From Chryseobacterium binzhouense (GTDB lineage Bacteria > Bacteroidota > Bacteroidia > Flavobacteriales > Weeksellaceae): a stretch of DNA of 64,000 nt. This document shows, in pieces, positions 35,106 to 44,262 of the stretch. Numbering within the stretch: the stretch's first letter is position 1; each line of letters starts with the position of its first letter. The notes beneath the pieces are model-generated. The model saw nothing but the letters and a program-made list of their open reading frames with translations, was not told where the DNA came from and ran no database searches. The stretch spans positions 434,001 through 498,000 of the forward strand of contig NZ_VKOG01000002.1 in assembly GCF_007474545.1 (NCBI RefSeq), written 5' to 3'. A program made the translations under genes and the position numbers.

Positions 35106-35951
35106 TTACAGGTCTAAGTCATCCAAATACTGATTAAAATTTTGCTGAAGCAATGACAAAAATTTAGTTCTATCCGTTTTTCTTAACCTGATTTCGCTGA
35201 GTGTTTTATGATAATTCCCTAAACTAATATTTAATGAATTTTCTGCCCAGCGGAAAATTTCCGCCAGATCTGAATGACCTCCATTAAAACACTTCGTTTG
35301 ATGAAGTGCATACAACAGCTCAATAAGGGCAACTTTCGGGGCTGTCCATTCCAGATTCTTAATATGGTCAATAGAGTTTTCTTTACTGTCGTTTGAATCA
35401 ATTTTATTTGTTAAATATTGTTCTAAAAGATCATTTGCCATTATTTGAGACACAATATGGTCGTGGGAAGTGGAAAATTCCTCATCATAACTATACAGTT
35501 CAGGACTGAGCTTCAATTTAAAATCAAATTTGAACCGAACGAAATATTTTTTGTCCAAGTATGTCGATTTACGACGATAATAACTGATGAATTCTCTTTG
35601 CTCATTATAGAAATATAAAAGATTGGATCTCTCATTTTCATAATACGATCTTAACGACTGCGAATCAGCATAGGGTTTTGAGGCTTCTAAAGCTAACACT
35701 TTGGAGTAGTAAATATAAACTGCTACGAACTGCGGTTTGGTATTTTTAAAGAAATATATTTCGTTACTCCAGTCCGGAAATTGATATTGGCGCAATAGGT
35801 CTTTCAATTGTCTTATAGAAGCGTCTGTTTCCATCAGAATTTCTTCTGCCCGAATCACAATATCATTCTCACTTCTGTTGATCTGATATACTGCTGTTGT
35901 AAGATTTTTCCAAAGTTGATCAACTTTTTTTTTAAAATTTTGTCCGTTCAT
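35106..35951 (-). CDS. RteC domain protein
   Basis: 281 residues. RteC-family regulator, which in CTnDOT-like elements activates excision gene expression. Recognisable stretches are YQFPDWSNEIYFFKNTKPQF, FYNEQREFISYYRR and the C-terminal VALIELLYALHQTKCFNGG. It stands alone on the minus strand, separated from the excisionase-like gene by the paired palindromes, which may be its sites. Confidence 0.82.
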   Translation of the reverse strand: MNGQNFKKKVDQLWKNLTTAVYQINRSENDIVIRAEEILMETDASIRQLKDLLRQYQFPDWSNEIYFFKNTKPQFVAVYIYYSKVLALEASKPYADSQSLRSYYENERSNLLYFYNEQREFISYYRRKSTYLDKKYFVRFKFDFKLKLSPELYSYDEEFSTSHDHIVSQIMANDLLEQYLTNKIDSNDSKENSIDHIKNLEWTAPKVALIELLYALHQTKCFNGGHSDLAEIFRWAENSLNISLGNYHKTLSEIRLRKTDRTKFLSLLQQNFNQYLDDLDL

Positions 35952-36002
35952 ACGTTTTTCAATTTATTGTTAACGTAAAAATCGGGCTAAAAAATAAAAA
36001 AG

Positions 36003-37712
36003 TCAGGTCTTCTTTAATTCTTCCTGTCTCATTCTGATAAAATCTCTAGGCCTGATACTGTTGATCTCGAGAAAGTGTGCTGAGAAGATCTGCCTGTTCG
36101 CCATCCCGCATATTTTTGCGAGTGTTTCAATTTTATAACTAAGATATTTAGTATCCTCTACAAGCAAATTGGTTATATATCTGATTCTTAAAGCTTTAAG
36201 GTATGTTGGAAATGTTACATCAAAGTGTACATTGAGTACATGCGATAAATGGGTGCGGTTGCTTCCTATCATTTTGGCAACAATGTCAAGTGTTAAATTC
36301 TGCTGAAGAAATTGTTTTTCGTCTTCAAAAATCTTTAGATTTGTTTTGATGTCCTCGATAATTTCTGAACTGTATAAGTCTAAACTGTTTTCATCAGATG
36401 AAGCGGGTGGTATGACGTCGAAACTAATGGTTTCTTTTGAGGTATTTAATTTTTCAAGCACTTCCTGATACCTGGCATTCAATTCCTTTTCTCTTTTCCT
36501 GAACCTCCAAATTAAAAAAAACAAGATTACCAGTCCCGCACCAATGGAAGAATATAAAATAACTTGATGACCTCTGATCATCTGCTTCTTCTCTTCTATT
36601 AAATTGTCCGTATCATAATCGCTATAAATTTTGTCCGTGAGCATCACAAAGTCAGCATTAATAATTGAGTCGGCCTTTAACAACTGGTCCGAGTAATAAA
36701 TCTTCCGTTCAGAATTCCTATTTTTTTTAGCATCACCGATCAGATACAGGTAACTTGATCTGATCTCAGGGGTAATAAACCAAAATTTATTGACCAGCGA
36801 ATCAACTTTATTAAAATATTTTAACGATTCAGCTTTGTTTCCCTTTGATCTATATAGTTTCCCTATATAAAAATAGACGCTCGTCAATGAAGCGTAATCC
36901 TGATTGCTGCTCAGAATATCTTGAGACACTTTAAAGTGCTTCAATGCTTCATCTGCTTTTCCCTTTCTAAGTAACTGCACTCCCTTTCCTTTCTGGAAGT
37001 ACCCAAACTCAATCACCTGCTCGCTGTTGTTATGAAGCCTTTCCAGCCCAATATTTATGAGGGAGTCTTCCTTATTATATAATTTTAGATTTCTATAACA
37101 AGTGCTTAAGCGATAAATACTGTTAAAATAACCTGATTCATTATTGAACCTAATGTTCCGATCTAAACTCTCTTTGGCATTTTTTTCAAAAAAATCAGCT
37201 GTCTCTTCAAAATGTACGGCTGCATATTTATAGTATCCCAAATAGCTTTTGATCATTCCCAAATGATAGATAATCTTATTTTTAAGGTAACCATCTTTTG
37301 AATTTTTTGAATATTTGAATGCTATCAAATATTCTTCTAAAGCTTTTTTATATTGTCTTAGATTATAGTAATAAATAATTCCTTTTCCTGCGTAGGCTCT
37401 TGCGATCTGATCCTGGTCGTTTGATTTGGTTGCAGTGATAATGGCACTGTCAGCGTAAGATAATTTCCTGCTGGTTTTTTTGCTATAATAGATGGCTTCT
37501 TCGTAACCTCGGATCAGTTTTTTAAGGTTATGGTCATTTTTTGCTTTGTCAATGTACATTTTGACAAAAACCATTGCCCTTTCATCATTCTCAGAATAAG
37601 AATCAATCAATCGGGAAATCTCCTTGTAAGATTGTTGCTGCATCTCTTGACCTTGTGTCATAAACACAAACAAAGTGAATAATAGCGTTAAAACTCCATT
37701 ATAATAATGCAT
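36003..37712 (-). CDS. membrane-anchored TPR-AraC transcription regulator
   Basis: 569 residues. N-terminal signal-like segment, then TPR-type helical repeats (about residues 60-350, for example KSKGNKAESLKYFNKVDSLV pattern), one membrane span (VILYSSIGAGLVILFFLIW, about residues 385-405), and a C-terminal AraC domain (LDIVAKMIGSNRTHLSHVLN). It would sense an envelope signal through the TPR part and control the divergent operon at 37968. Adjacency is the basis for the target. Confidence 0.85.
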   Translation of the reverse strand: MHYYNGVLTLLFTLFVFMTQGQEMQQQSYKEISRLIDSYSENDERAMVFVKMYIDKAKNDHNLKKLIRGYEEAIYYSKKTSRKLSYADSAIITATKSNDQDQIARAYAGKGIIYYYNLRQYKKALEEYLIAFKYSKNSKDGYLKNKIIYHLGMIKSYLGYYKYAAVHFEETADFFEKNAKESLDRNIRFNNESGYFNSIYRLSTCYRNLKLYNKEDSLINIGLERLHNNSEQVIEFGYFQKGKGVQLLRKGKADEALKHFKVSQDILSSNQDYASLTSVYFYIGKLYRSKGNKAESLKYFNKVDSLVNKFWFITPEIRSSYLYLIGDAKKNRNSERKIYYSDQLLKADSIINADFVMLTDKIYSDYDTDNLIEEKKQMIRGHQVILYSSIGAGLVILFFLIWRFRKREKELNARYQEVLEKLNTSKETISFDVIPPASSDENSLDLYSSEIIEDIKTNLKIFEDEKQFLQQNLTLDIVAKMIGSNRTHLSHVLNVHFDVTFPTYLKALRIRYITNLLVEDTKYLSYKIETLAKICGMANRQIFSAHFLEINSIRPRDFIRMRQEELKKT

Positions 37713-37967
37713 TATGATAAGATATATACAAATTTAACAAAAAATCCACAATCAAACGCTTGTTCAAACTTTACACTCAAAACAACTAACTGATTACCAA
37801 TACGATACACCTTAATTTTGTTGGTAGAATTGATCAATAGTTACATTTAATGTATCAATTGATGCAACAATAGTTTTTTTAATTCCCTAACCCTCCTAAT
37901 TTCGACATCAGAATTCTAATCAATATCAAAAACCGGCCGGGATAACTTTAAAACCATTGTTAAAAAA

Positions 37968-38219
37968 ATGAAAAAGTATATCTCACTTTTAAGTCTAATG
38001 ACTGCATTCTTTATGCAGTCTTGTGAAAGATCTGAGTCTGATTTAAATACAACAGAACAGAAACAACAAAATATGAAAGTTCAAAGCAATAAAGAATCTG
38101 CAAGGATTCAAAATGGCATTGCAGAAGAAAAAGGTTCTGACAATATGGATACAGGTGATGACGATGAACCGAAAAAGGATAAGCAGCACTGGAGGATAGT
38201 GCAGGATACGATCTGGTAA
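37968..38219 (+). CDS. small lipoprotein-like peptide, N-terminal part of a possible frameshifted gene
   Basis: 83 residues with a lipoprotein signal (ISLLSLMTAFFMQSC). The mature part is charged and low-complexity, ending RIVQDTIW. A second coding-quality frame follows at 38254-38418 in a different phase. It lies opposite the TPR-AraC gene, 255 bases away, and heads the plus-strand operon. Function unknown. Confidence 0.5.
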   Translation: MKKYISLLSLMTAFFMQSCERSESDLNTTEQKQQNMKVQSNKESARIQNGIAEEKGSDNMDTGDDDEPKKDKQHWRIVQDTIW

Positions 38220-38253
38220 GGATGATTTCTGCTCAACTGATACAGTTTCAAAA

Positions 38254-38418
38254 ATGGAAAATCAGAAAGTCATCTTAAATACAGGAAAGAAATGTACCGT
38301 AAGTGGAGAATGGGAAATTGAAGGAAGTATAAGCACTGTAGTTTATGTTTCAAAAGGCGAAGTAATGCCCGCCTACTGCGGTAAAAACGTCAAATGGATT
38401 TTAGTCAGAAAAGGATAA
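38254..38418 (+). CDS. small ORF, probable C-terminal part of a frameshifted gene
   Basis: 54 codons, MENQKVILNTGKKCTVSGEW and VSKGEVMPAYCGKNVKWIL. The pattern C..SG.W then G..MP...G..V.W is like that of small secreted or immunity-type domains. The frame is open upstream to about 38221 (FCSTDTVSK), so it may be the end of the preceding peptide gene split by an indel at about 38215-38225. Too short to be certain. Confidence 0.45.
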   Translation: MENQKVILNTGKKCTVSGEWEIEGSISTVVYVSKGEVMPAYCGKNVKWILVRKG

Positions 38419-38429
38419 ATAACAGAACT

Positions 38430-39944
38430 ATGAAAACCATCAGAACAAGATTTGTAGAATTCGTGCGCTATTTTTTTATACTACTCTTCTGCTATGCGAG
38501 TATCAGTAAATTAATGGATTTTGAGAATTTTCAAATCCAAATTGGTCAGTCACCATTGTTAAGTGCTTACGCAGGAATAGTTTCTTATTCCGTCATCATT
38601 GTTGAGATCTTAATTTCTATACTCCTGATATTTGAAAGAACAAGGATTTCTGCTCTCTATGCGGCAACAGCTTTGATGTCCGCCTTTACGATCTATATCT
38701 ATCTGATTCTGAATTACAGTGATTTTGTTCCATGTTCTTGCGGTGGCATACTTGAAGATCTGGGATGGACCGAACATCTCATTTTTAATATTTCTTGTGT
38801 TGTACTTGGTGCAGCATCTGTTATCTTACATGAAAGAAATAAGACCAATGGACTGGGACGAAGTGTTTTTTTGTTATTGATTTCCAATTTACTGAGCTGT
38901 CTGTTTATTGTTGTATTATTTTTTTCGTCTGAGCACATCATTAAGAAAGAAAATAATTTTACAAGAAGATTTCTGATCCATCCCGTTATTGAAGAAAACA
39001 AGCTGGATCTTAAAGTCAATTCGTATTATTTTGCAGGTGAACATAATGGATATATCTATCTCGGAAATTATACTTCGCCCTTTACGCTCAGCATCGTAGA
39101 TAATAGCTTTAATACAATTCAGCAGTATCAGCTTGTTCCTCCAAAGAGCAAACTCATTCTTAAAAATCTGAAGATGGTCGTACGATTTCCTTTCGTTTAT
39201 CTGGCTGACGGAAGCGCACCAATTATCTACCGGGCAAAATTAGGAAGTTCAGCCTTGAATGTTTACAGTTTTAAAGATGTTTATTTTAATGACTATGTGG
39301 TTCCCGATAGCACATCAATTGTTTTCAGAGCAAAAAGCTCAAAAAGCGACAAGCATGTTTTAGGGCTTCTGAAAATAAAAGATTCCAAAAGTGTGGTCAT
39401 CAATAATGATATGATCTTATCGGACGGAGACGGAGTCTTTTCAACAGATGGAAAATTACTGTACAGTTCAGATGCAGACAAATTAATATTTATCCATTAT
39501 TACAAAAATACTTTTAGTGTAAGCAACCCTGATTTCTCAGGACTTCAACATCTTAAAACGATTGATACTTTAAACAGCACGAAACTTAAGATTGTAACCA
39601 AGCAGAATGGTCATCGCAAAATGGCAGCGCCGCCAGTGATCGTCAATGTTAATGCTTCTGCTTACGACGATGTCCTTTTTAACCAATCTAACATCAAAGG
39701 TAAATTTGAGTCGCAGAAACTCTGGAAGAAATCCAGTGTCGTTGATATGTATAATATCAGTAAACAGGAATATTTCGGTAGTTTTTATATCAGCAACAAA
39801 AACAATTCAGGAATGAGCCAGATGCTTGCAACACAAAAATACTTCTATACCATTACAGAAAATGAAATTGTGAGATACAGATATGCGCAGTCAGTATCGA
39901 AACATTTTCAGACAGGGAAAGCTGAAAACCTGAAAAAAGAGTAA
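38430..39944 (+). CDS. MauE/DoxX-like membrane protein fused to a propeller-like domain
   Basis: 504 residues. Residues about 1-145 are four membrane helices of the MauE/DoxX redox family (FFILLFCYASISKLMDF), with a CSCGG motif in a loop (VPCSCGGILEDLG). After another helix, residues about 180-490 are an exported region with repeated beta-strand pairs, like a small propeller (YYFAGEHNGYIYLGNYTS). MauE-type proteins transfer electrons for disulphide formation; the likely partner is the Cys-rich peptide directly downstream. ATG 38430 is the first in-frame ATG after the preceding stop. Confidence 0.72.
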   Translation: MKTIRTRFVEFVRYFFILLFCYASISKLMDFENFQIQIGQSPLLSAYAGIVSYSVIIVEILISILLIFERTRISALYAATALMSAFTIYIYLILNYSDFVPCSCGGILEDLGWTEHLIFNISCVVLGAASVILHERNKTNGLGRSVFLLLISNLLSCLFIVVLFFSSEHIIKKENNFTRRFLIHPVIEENKLDLKVNSYYFAGEHNGYIYLGNYTSPFTLSIVDNSFNTIQQYQLVPPKSKLILKNLKMVVRFPFVYLADGSAPIIYRAKLGSSALNVYSFKDVYFNDYVVPDSTSIVFRAKSSKSDKHVLGLLKIKDSKSVVINNDMILSDGDGVFSTDGKLLYSSDADKLIFIHYYKNTFSVSNPDFSGLQHLKTIDTLNSTKLKIVTKQNGHRKMAAPPVIVNVNASAYDDVLFNQSNIKGKFESQKLWKKSSVVDMYNISKQEYFGSFYISNKNNSGMSQMLATQKYFYTITENEIVRYRYAQSVSKHFQTGKAENLKKE

Positions 39945-39968
39945 GCACAATCATTTAATACTTTTATT

Positions 39969-40229
39969 ATGAAAAAATTCATTTTACCCGCATTTGTGAT
40001 CCTTATGGGTTCAGGTGCAGCTTTTGTCACACAAAGTTTTAAAACAGCTGACAAAGCAATTGTTGACGGATACAGAATCGATGAGTCTGATCCGGAAAAT
40101 CCAACCTGTGAAAACATGCATGTCGCATGTTCAGACGTTGCTACTCCTTTCATATGTGAGGACACAGTAGGAAACCAGCTTTTTGAACTTCAGGGAACGA
40201 GCTGCCCTGAGCAATTATTCAAACCTTAA
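39969..40229 (+). CDS. DUF6520 Cys-containing secreted peptide
   Basis: 86 residues with a signal-like N-terminus (KKFILPAFVILMGSGAAFV). The C-terminal half has four cysteines (TCENMHVACSD, FICEDTV, TSCPEQ). It follows the MauE-like gene by 24 bases. The family DUF6520 is a small extracytoplasmic peptide of unknown function; an intramolecular disulphide pair is plausible. Confidence 0.68.
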   Translation: MKKFILPAFVILMGSGAAFVTQSFKTADKAIVDGYRIDESDPENPTCENMHVACSDVATPFICEDTVGNQLFELQGTSCPEQLFKP

Positions 40230-40237
40230 ATCAATCT

Positions 40238-40259
40238 GGCTGTCTCACAAAAGGCAGCC
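40238..40259 (+). terminator. terminator of the plus-strand MauE/DUF6520 operon
   Basis: GGCTGTC (40238-40244) and GGCAGCC (40253-40259) form a 7-bp stem, followed by TTTCTTTTG. Located right after the DUF6520 stop. Confidence 0.6.
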
Positions 40260-40303
40260 TTTCTTTTGTTTAGGATTTTGAAATTGATCAATATCCTTAC
40301 AAA

Positions 40304-40339
40304 AATAAATACGCAGTCCTTTTGGGCTGCGTATTTATT
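40304..40339. terminator. bidirectional terminator between convergent operons
   Basis: Thirteen-base perfect arms AATAAATACGCAG and CTGCGTATTTATT (40304-40316, 40327-40339) around a 10-base loop. T-runs lie on both sides when read on each strand, and the element sits between the plus operon ending 40229 and the minus S9 peptidase ending 40359. Confidence 0.65.
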
Positions 40340-40358
40340 AAGAACATTATAGTAATAT

Positions 40359-42857
40359 CTACTTTTTCAGGTACTTATTAAACCACTCTCCTATTTTAAT
40401 TGTTGCCTGTATCTGATTTGATGGTCTCTGCAAAGCGTGACCGTCTTTCGGAAACAGTATAAGTTCTGCTGGTTTTGCCAGGCCTTTCAATGCAATAAAC
40501 ATCGCAACGCTTTGTTCCCAGTCAACGTGGTTGTCTTCTTTTCCTGTCCATATCAACAAAGGGGTATCAATACGGTCGGCATGAAAAACCGGATTTTGCT
40601 TGATGTAAACATCTTTCAGCTCATAAAAATTCCCCGAAAACCTGAAGCTCTGATCCGTATACCGCCAAATATCGGGACGAAGGTATTTTTTACTCATCGA
40701 AAAGTACGATGCCGTAATATCTGAAAGCGACACACCACTTACAGCTGCTCGAAACATCTTTGTATTGGCTATGATATAATTGACCTCAAACCCGCCAAAA
40801 GACTCGCCGATTATACCTAGTCTATTTCTATCAATGCTGTATTTTTCTGCGGTTTTATTCACAGCATCTTCCACCGCTTCTAATGCAGACTCTCCGGGTT
40901 TATTGATCTGATAGAATATTCTGGGCATAATAACGATATAGCCGTCCATTGCTACCAACGATCTGTTGAATCCGGGCTGATTATAAAATGATGGCGAGAG
41001 AAATTTCTTTACCGACGAAGCTGTATTTTCATAAACACGTACAATCGCAGGATATTTTTTAGCAGGGTCATAATCCGGTGGTAGAATCACCGCAGTGTAA
41101 GTTTCGTTTCCGTGCTTGTCCGTAAAATAGATCAAATCTGAGGCAGGCAGTGCCATACTTGTCAGATTGCTCTCATTTGAAGAATAAACTGATTTTAACT
41201 TTTTCTTTTTGAGATCGTACATCTTTAATTCCTGCGGAAGTCTTGAGTTTTCTATGGTATAGGAAATACAATTATCTTCGATCACCACATTGTCGATCTG
41301 TATAATTTGAGGTCCTTCTATGACTGTTATTTTTTTGTTCCTCACAACGATAAGACCTTCCTGTAATTGATCTTGATGCAATGTTTTTATTAACAGCCAG
41401 TCTTCTTTGATAGTATTAAACTCTGTCCATTTCATTTTTTCTATCAGCTCGGAAGACCTGTTTAAGATCCCAAAAGAAATATTTTTGTCTTTTGACTGTG
41501 TAAGATTGGTAAATCTGCCCGTTCCCGTATCCATTTTCCAGATATTATTTTTACCTGTTACATATGCGGTTTGCTGATCTTCGGAAAAATGAAGATCGCC
41601 TATGGGTAAGGTTGATTTAATATTCTGCCTGTTGTATGAAAAAAACTGGTCATCAATTTCTGCTGTTAGATTTCGTTTGACTTTCAGCACCGGATCATAC
41701 ATCCACCAGTCTTTCCCTTCAAAATAGAAAAGTTTTCCTGTTTTGGTCGGAATATATGATGGAGACCGCTGAACTGAGAATTCCACTACACCACTGCTGA
41801 GATTTTTAAGCCTGATGCCCGGTATCAAATGTTCATCCGTAAAATTTTCATTGGCATAAGCCATCACTTCGAGCAAGTATTGATCACCGAAGACCAGCAT
41901 TACATCTGTTACGCCTTCCGTATATGGAAAAGAAACTGTTGTTTTCTTAACCGGAGCAATAATTAATGCATCGAAAGACTGACCCTCGCGTTTGTTAAGA
42001 TTGGCTCCGAGTGCCAGATCATCCGTTTTCCAAACCTCAATGCTGTCCTGCAATTTTTTTGCAGACCTCGATCGTATGGCAATCAATTGACCACTATCCG
42101 TGAATCCTGTAAGTCTGTATTCCTTTCCGGGATTTTTAACATCAATTTCTTTGATCAAAATTCCGTTCTTATCATACGTGACCATTTTATAATTATTTCC
42201 CGTTGTAATCAGAATATCAAATTTTGCAGTCGACGAAATTAGATTCCACCGAACGAAATTAGATTTATCGACCAACCCTAGATTCCTTCTAATTCCAGTT
42301 TCTAGTTCTATAAGAAGAGAACTCTGATCAGACATCGCCAGCATCCATTTCTTATCCGAAGATATCTCAAGTCTGCCGATATTTTTTGCAATCTGAACAT
42401 ATTTTAACTGGTCAGCTTTCATCATATTGAGTTGTCCATCATTCATTAACAAGTAACAACTGTTACTATTTTCAGAAATGTAAAAATCTTTGACTTGATC
42501 TATTTTTAAACGCTTTTCATTTTTCAGGTTGATGACATCCAATACTCCGTTTGAATCCAACGCAATAAAAAAATCGCGACCGAAGCCGCTTTTCACCGCC
42601 AGACCGCTTACTATTTTCTCGCCAGTCACATTATTTAACAGTACAGCATCTCTTTTCCTGTCATCATACTTTCGTATAAAATAGCTGTATTTCCCGTAAT
42701 CGCTGACGGATATGTTACCCAGTTGGTACCACTGCTTAAAAGTATCAGGTGCAAATCGCTGCTGGGCTTTGAAGAAACTGATTGGGAGGATCATCAAAGC
42801 GATCATTGAAAGAGCCTTTACTTTCCTTCCTACTTTTCTGATATTAGTATCCCTCAT
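40359..42857 (-). CDS. S9-family serine peptidase (prolyl-oligopeptidase-like)
   Basis: 832 residues. A signal peptide (VKALSMIALMILPISFFKAQ) leads to a long beta-propeller-like N-terminal region and a C-terminal alpha/beta-hydrolase. The nucleophile is in GESFGGFE (about residue 685); the catalytic acid is probably in GKEDNHVDW and the His in FPKDGHAL (about residue 805). It would act in the periplasm on short peptides. The start overlaps the SusD gene end by 14 bases, so it is in one operon with SusD and SusC. Confidence 0.85.
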   Translation of the reverse strand: MRDTNIRKVGRKVKALSMIALMILPISFFKAQQRFAPDTFKQWYQLGNISVSDYGKYSYFIRKYDDRKRDAVLLNNVTGEKIVSGLAVKSGFGRDFFIALDSNGVLDVINLKNEKRLKIDQVKDFYISENSNSCYLLMNDGQLNMMKADQLKYVQIAKNIGRLEISSDKKWMLAMSDQSSLLIELETGIRRNLGLVDKSNFVRWNLISSTAKFDILITTGNNYKMVTYDKNGILIKEIDVKNPGKEYRLTGFTDSGQLIAIRSRSAKKLQDSIEVWKTDDLALGANLNKREGQSFDALIIAPVKKTTVSFPYTEGVTDVMLVFGDQYLLEVMAYANENFTDEHLIPGIRLKNLSSGVVEFSVQRSPSYIPTKTGKLFYFEGKDWWMYDPVLKVKRNLTAEIDDQFFSYNRQNIKSTLPIGDLHFSEDQQTAYVTGKNNIWKMDTGTGRFTNLTQSKDKNISFGILNRSSELIEKMKWTEFNTIKEDWLLIKTLHQDQLQEGLIVVRNKKITVIEGPQIIQIDNVVIEDNCISYTIENSRLPQELKMYDLKKKKLKSVYSSNESNLTSMALPASDLIYFTDKHGNETYTAVILPPDYDPAKKYPAIVRVYENTASSVKKFLSPSFYNQPGFNRSLVAMDGYIVIMPRIFYQINKPGESALEAVEDAVNKTAEKYSIDRNRLGIIGESFGGFEVNYIIANTKMFRAAVSGVSLSDITASYFSMSKKYLRPDIWRYTDQSFRFSGNFYELKDVYIKQNPVFHADRIDTPLLIWTGKEDNHVDWEQSVAMFIALKGLAKPAELILFPKDGHALQRPSNQIQATIKIGEWFNKYLKK

Positions 42858-44259
42858 TTTGCGGATTTAGTTTTGGGTTGGCAAATAGTTCTCTTTCCGG
42901 TAAAGGCAGCAGTTTTCGGAAGTTTTGCCAAGCCGGCTTTAATGGAGATAGGGTATTATCTAACAAGCCTTTTCTTTTCAGGTCAAAAAAGCGGTGTCCG
43001 TACTCTGTAAACAGTTCGTGACGTCTCTCATCCAAGATCGCCGTTCTGAGCTGTTGTTGAGAAAGTCCACTCAGTGCAGTTAGTCCGGCACGGGTTCGCA
43101 ATTTGTTGACTGCAATAAGTGCTGACCCTGTGTTCCCCAGTTCATTTTCTGATTCCGCAAGAATAAGATATGCTTCTTCAATTCGTAGTACCACCGAATA
43201 TTCCAATGATGTGGTCGAGGTTTTATTGTACTGCTTGTACTTGTAAGCGTGGGAATAGCTCACTTGGGAATTGGACAATTTCTTTGTCCACTGTACTTTT
43301 CTCTGATCTCCGGCTTCAAAAGAATTAAGAAGGCTCTGCGACAGGACCACATTGGCTGGCGGAAGAGTCAAAAATGTATAATACTGACCTTCTAAAGTGT
43401 TGATCCCTGCATCTACTGGCATAAACTGCCAAACGGCACTTTTCGAATCTTTTAAAAATGTTTTGCTGAGGTCCTGTTCCACGGAATACGCAGGATTCTG
43501 AATGACCAGTGATGCATAATTCCTCGCTTCTGACCATTTGTTTTGATACAGGTATAGTCTTGCGAGGGAAAGCCTTAGCCCTGAACGGTTGATATGGGTG
43601 CGGTTAGCACTTGGATAGGTATCAGTTAACATGGTTTCAGCCTTTCTCAGATCCTCCTCGATTCTTAAGTACACTTCGCTAACAGACATTCTTGATACCG
43701 ATTGATTGATATTGTAATCAGTCGTTGAAACATAAGGAATATCACCATACAGTTCGACCATATAGAAATGAAGCAATCCCCTGATAAAATAGGCTTCCCC
43801 TAAGATCTGAAGCATCGTACTCTCATCAAGGTAGGCAACACTCCGCAAAACCCCTTCGATGATGCTGTTCACAGCATAGATCTGTTTGTACGAATTGACC
43901 CAAAGGGTATTGACCGTAGGGGTATTGGGCTGAACACCTAATTCGTAAAAGCTTCTGAAATCGACAGGCTGATTGCTCACAGAGGTCAGCTCATCGGTAT
44001 AGCACCCCATTAATGTTCCCACACCCGCTAGTCCTCCATTCAGCAGAGTATTACTTCGCAGGTTGGAATAAACATCGGAAAGTGCCGCATACGCCAGTTT
44101 CTTGTCTTTAAACACCATGCTTTGAGAGATCTGATTCTGAGGTTCATCCACTTCGAGGAATTTCTCACAGCCGACTGAGGAGATCAATACCGCTACTGCT
44201 CCAACTACAAACAGCTTTTTGCCGATATGTTTCTTGATATAGTTTGTTTCTGTTTTCAT
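42844..44259 (-). CDS. susD: RagB/SusD-family outer-membrane nutrient-binding lipoprotein
   Basis: 471 residues. Lipobox in VLISSVGCEKFLEV (Cys at about residue 30). SusD-type TPR helices and conserved stretches NSIIEGVLRSVAYLDES, AYLILAESENELGN and YGHRFFDLKR. It partners the TonB-linked SusC transporter encoded immediately upstream, 3 bases apart. Confidence 0.9.
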   Translation of the reverse strand: MKTETNYIKKHIGKKLFVVGAVAVLISSVGCEKFLEVDEPQNQISQSMVFKDKKLAYAALSDVYSNLRSNTLLNGGLAGVGTLMGCYTDELTSVSNQPVDFRSFYELGVQPNTPTVNTLWVNSYKQIYAVNSIIEGVLRSVAYLDESTMLQILGEAYFIRGLLHFYMVELYGDIPYVSTTDYNINQSVSRMSVSEVYLRIEEDLRKAETMLTDTYPSANRTHINRSGLRLSLARLYLYQNKWSEARNYASLVIQNPAYSVEQDLSKTFLKDSKSAVWQFMPVDAGINTLEGQYYTFLTLPPANVVLSQSLLNSFEAGDQRKVQWTKKLSNSQVSYSHAYKYKQYNKTSTTSLEYSVVLRIEEAYLILAESENELGNTGSALIAVNKLRTRAGLTALSGLSQQQLRTAILDERRHELFTEYGHRFFDLKRKGLLDNTLSPLKPAWQNFRKLLPLPERELFANPKLNPQNEGY

Positions 44260-44262
44260 AAC

